Shown: in pieces, positions 6,213 through 7,267 of the stretch
Position numbering within the stretch: the first letter of the stretch is position 1
Layout of the letters: each line of letters begins with the position of its first letter
Assembly (NCBI GenBank): GCA_003641555.1
Contig: QNAT01000058.1
Coordinates: forward strand, 1 to 7,267
Reading direction: 5' to 3'
Length of the DNA: 7,267 bases
From: Thermotoga sp.
GTDB lineage: Bacteria; Thermotogota; Thermotogae; B3-G13
Program-made: the position numbers and the translations under genes
Notes under the pieces: generated by a model
Told to the model about the DNA's origin: nothing
The model's input: the letters and a program-made list of their open reading frames with translations, nothing else
The model's database searches: none

Positions 6213-7220
6213 TCATCTACACGAATCTCGCACGACGAAATGAGTGTGAAGAACGATATTAGGCACTAATCTCCCCGTTTCAATGTAGTCAAGCATCATT
6301 TTTGCTGCATTTTTTCCGATCTCGTATATTGGTTGTGCAACCGTTGTCAATGCAGGATACAAGGCCTCTGAAATCTCTATATCATCGAAACCTACGAGTG
6401 AAATATCCTTTGGAATTTCAAAACCATTGCTCTTAAGATATTTCAGTATACCTATAGCCATTAGATCGTTGGAAGCGATTATCGCTGTGGGTTTTTCTTT
6501 AAGACTCAAAAAGTATTCAGCAGCCGCATATCCATCGGGGATCATAAATCTACCAGTAAAAACAAGCTTTTCTTGATAAGGAATCCCATAACGTTTTAGA
6601 ACTTCCTTATACCCGTTCAATCTCTGAATGGCATTGAAAACATCAGGTGGACCTGCTACGAATCCAATTCGTTTATGTCCAAGCTTTATTAGATACTCCG
6701 TTGCCTGAATCATGCCTCCCATGTTATCAACCCAAACTGCAGGTATTGGTATTCCTTCTACTTTTCTATCAGCTACGATTGGATAAAATTCATATTCTTG
6801 AGAGAATCGGATAAGCATTCTCAAATCTATTCTGGGAGCAACAAGTATTATCCCATCGATCCATCTCTCAGACAGGGATTTTATTGCACTGATCTCGTTA
6901 TCCACAATCCCATCTGTATCACACAGGAAGACAGAATAACCATGAGAACGTACTGTATTTTCTATTGCCTTACCAATTTTTGAAAAAAAGGTATTTGAAG
7001 CATCGGGTAAGATAACCCCCAGTGTTCGAGTTTTCTGCATCGATAAACCTCTTGCCAGGGCATTTGGTCGATATCCCACTTTCTTGATCACACCCATTAC
7101 ACGCTTATAAGTTTTTTGATTAACCTTACTGGAACCACCCAATACCCTGGATACGGTCGTGACTGAGACACCGCTCATCTTAGCTATACTTTTCATGTTT
7201 ATCCTTTTTCTTTTTTGCAA
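6213..7220 (-). CDS. LacI-family transcriptional regulator, likely controlling the rbs operon
   Basis: This is a LacI/GalR-type DNA-binding repressor of 335 residues. The helix-turn-helix is at about 10-30 (SIAKMSGVSVTTVSRVLGG) and the hinge helix is RPNALARGL (51-59). A periplasmic-binding-protein-like sensor domain runs from about 66 to the end, with likely effector contacts D151-R152, R200, N251-D252, D279-D280 and Q296. These resemble the pentose/purine-sensing branch (RbsR, PurR) and suit a small sugar ligand. The start is ambiguous. TTG at 7218-7220 follows AGGAG by 9 nt, while ATG at 7194-7196 (residue 9) follows AAAGGA by 5 nt and would leave almost no residues before the HTH. The longer form is taken. 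It is the first gene, 28 nt before the BtpA-like gene and co-directional, so it probably regulates its own operon. The effector is unknown and is presumed to be the imported sugar or its phosphate. Confidence 0.9.
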   Translation of the reverse strand: MQKRKRINMKSIAKMSGVSVTTVSRVLGGSSKVNQKTYKRVMGVIKKVGYRPNALARGLSMQKTRTLGVILPDASNTFFSKIGKAIENTVRSHGYSVFLCDTDGIVDNEISAIKSLSERWIDGIILVAPRIDLRMLIRFSQEYEFYPIVADRKVEGIPIPAVWVDNMGGMIQATEYLIKLGHKRIGFVAGPPDVFNAIQRLNGYKEVLKRYGIPYQEKLVFTGRFMIPDGYAAAEYFLSLKEKPTAIIASNDLMAIGILKYLKSNGFEIPKDISLVGFDDIEISEALYPALTTVAQPIYEIGKNAAKMMLDYIETGRLVPNIVLHTHFVVRDSCR

Positions 7221-7267
7221 CCCTTTTCACTCCTGCATTCATGCTCAATAATACTAAATTTTTTAAT
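7221..7267 (-). promoter_or_regulatory. Upstream leader of the operon with candidate -10 element
   Basis: On the minus strand this AT-rich leader contains TATTAT (7248-7253), a plausible -10 element. It also contains AGGAG (7230-7234), 9 nt before the TTG start of the regulator. The matching -35 region and most of any operator would lie at or beyond the right edge. A short imperfect palindrome with arms GCAT and ATGC (7235-7244) is present but too weak to call an operator. Confidence 0.3.

Noticed and set aside
533..7220. Possibility that the operon is an AI-2 (Lsr) or xylose system
   Set aside because: The binding protein, RbsD signature and ribokinase motifs match the rbs family; no LsrK, LsrF, LsrG, xylose isomerase or xylulokinase gene is present.
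7235..7244. GCAT-TC-ATGC palindrome as a LacI-type operator
   Set aside because: Only four base pairs per arm and no CG centre; such a match is expected by chance and it lies between the candidate -10 and the ribosome-binding site without further symmetry.
1..7267. CRISPR array, tRNA or rRNA genes
   Set aside because: No regularly spaced direct repeats and no tRNA- or rRNA-like conserved sequence were seen on either strand.

Overview
The window holds one complete seven-gene operon on the minus strand (about 7220 down to 533) for uptake and first-step use of ribose or a ribose-like sugar. About 0.5 kb of gene debris, including the broken tail of an insertion-sequence transposase, lies downstream of its 3' end. 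The base composition is AT-leaning. Arg is often AGA/AGG, ribosome-binding sites are strong (GGAGG type), and GTG and TTG start codons occur. The binding protein has a short hydrophobic signal peptide without a lipobox. Together these suggest a thermophilic bacterium of the Thermotogae (Thermotoga, Pseudothermotoga or a relative). That placement is inference from style and family resemblance, not proof.

Layout in transcription order (right to left): a LacI-family regulator (6213-7220), a BtpA/SgcQ-family TIM-barrel protein (5378-6184), RbsD ribose pyranase (4913-5356), RbsK ribokinase (3969-4910), the double-domain sugar ABC ATPase RbsA (2477-3985), the permease RbsC (1534-2487), and the periplasmic binding protein RbsB (533-1483). 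Gaps are 28, 21 and 2 nt; then come overlaps of 17 and 11 bp; then a 50-nt gap holding a 9-bp hairpin before rbsB. A strong 11-bp hairpin lies 26 nt past the rbsB stop.

How they work together: RbsB captures the sugar outside the membrane and RbsC/RbsA import it. RbsD converts the pyranose form to the furanose form used by the kinase, RbsK phosphorylates the sugar, and the LacI-type protein probably controls the operon. The BtpA-like protein is the one member without an established role. It has a TIM-barrel-like layout with C-terminal Gly/Ser motifs resembling a phosphate-binding site, so it may act on a phosphosugar.

No wholly new system is evident. The most interesting points are the BtpA-like gene inside an otherwise standard rbs operon, a binding-protein pocket that differs from E. 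coli RbsB at several sugar contacts and partly resembles the allose-binding protein, and an unusual second nucleotide site in RbsA. The left 470 bases (plus strand) hold a 5'-open, 3'-truncated IS256-family transposase fragment followed by degenerate sequence with no convincing gene.
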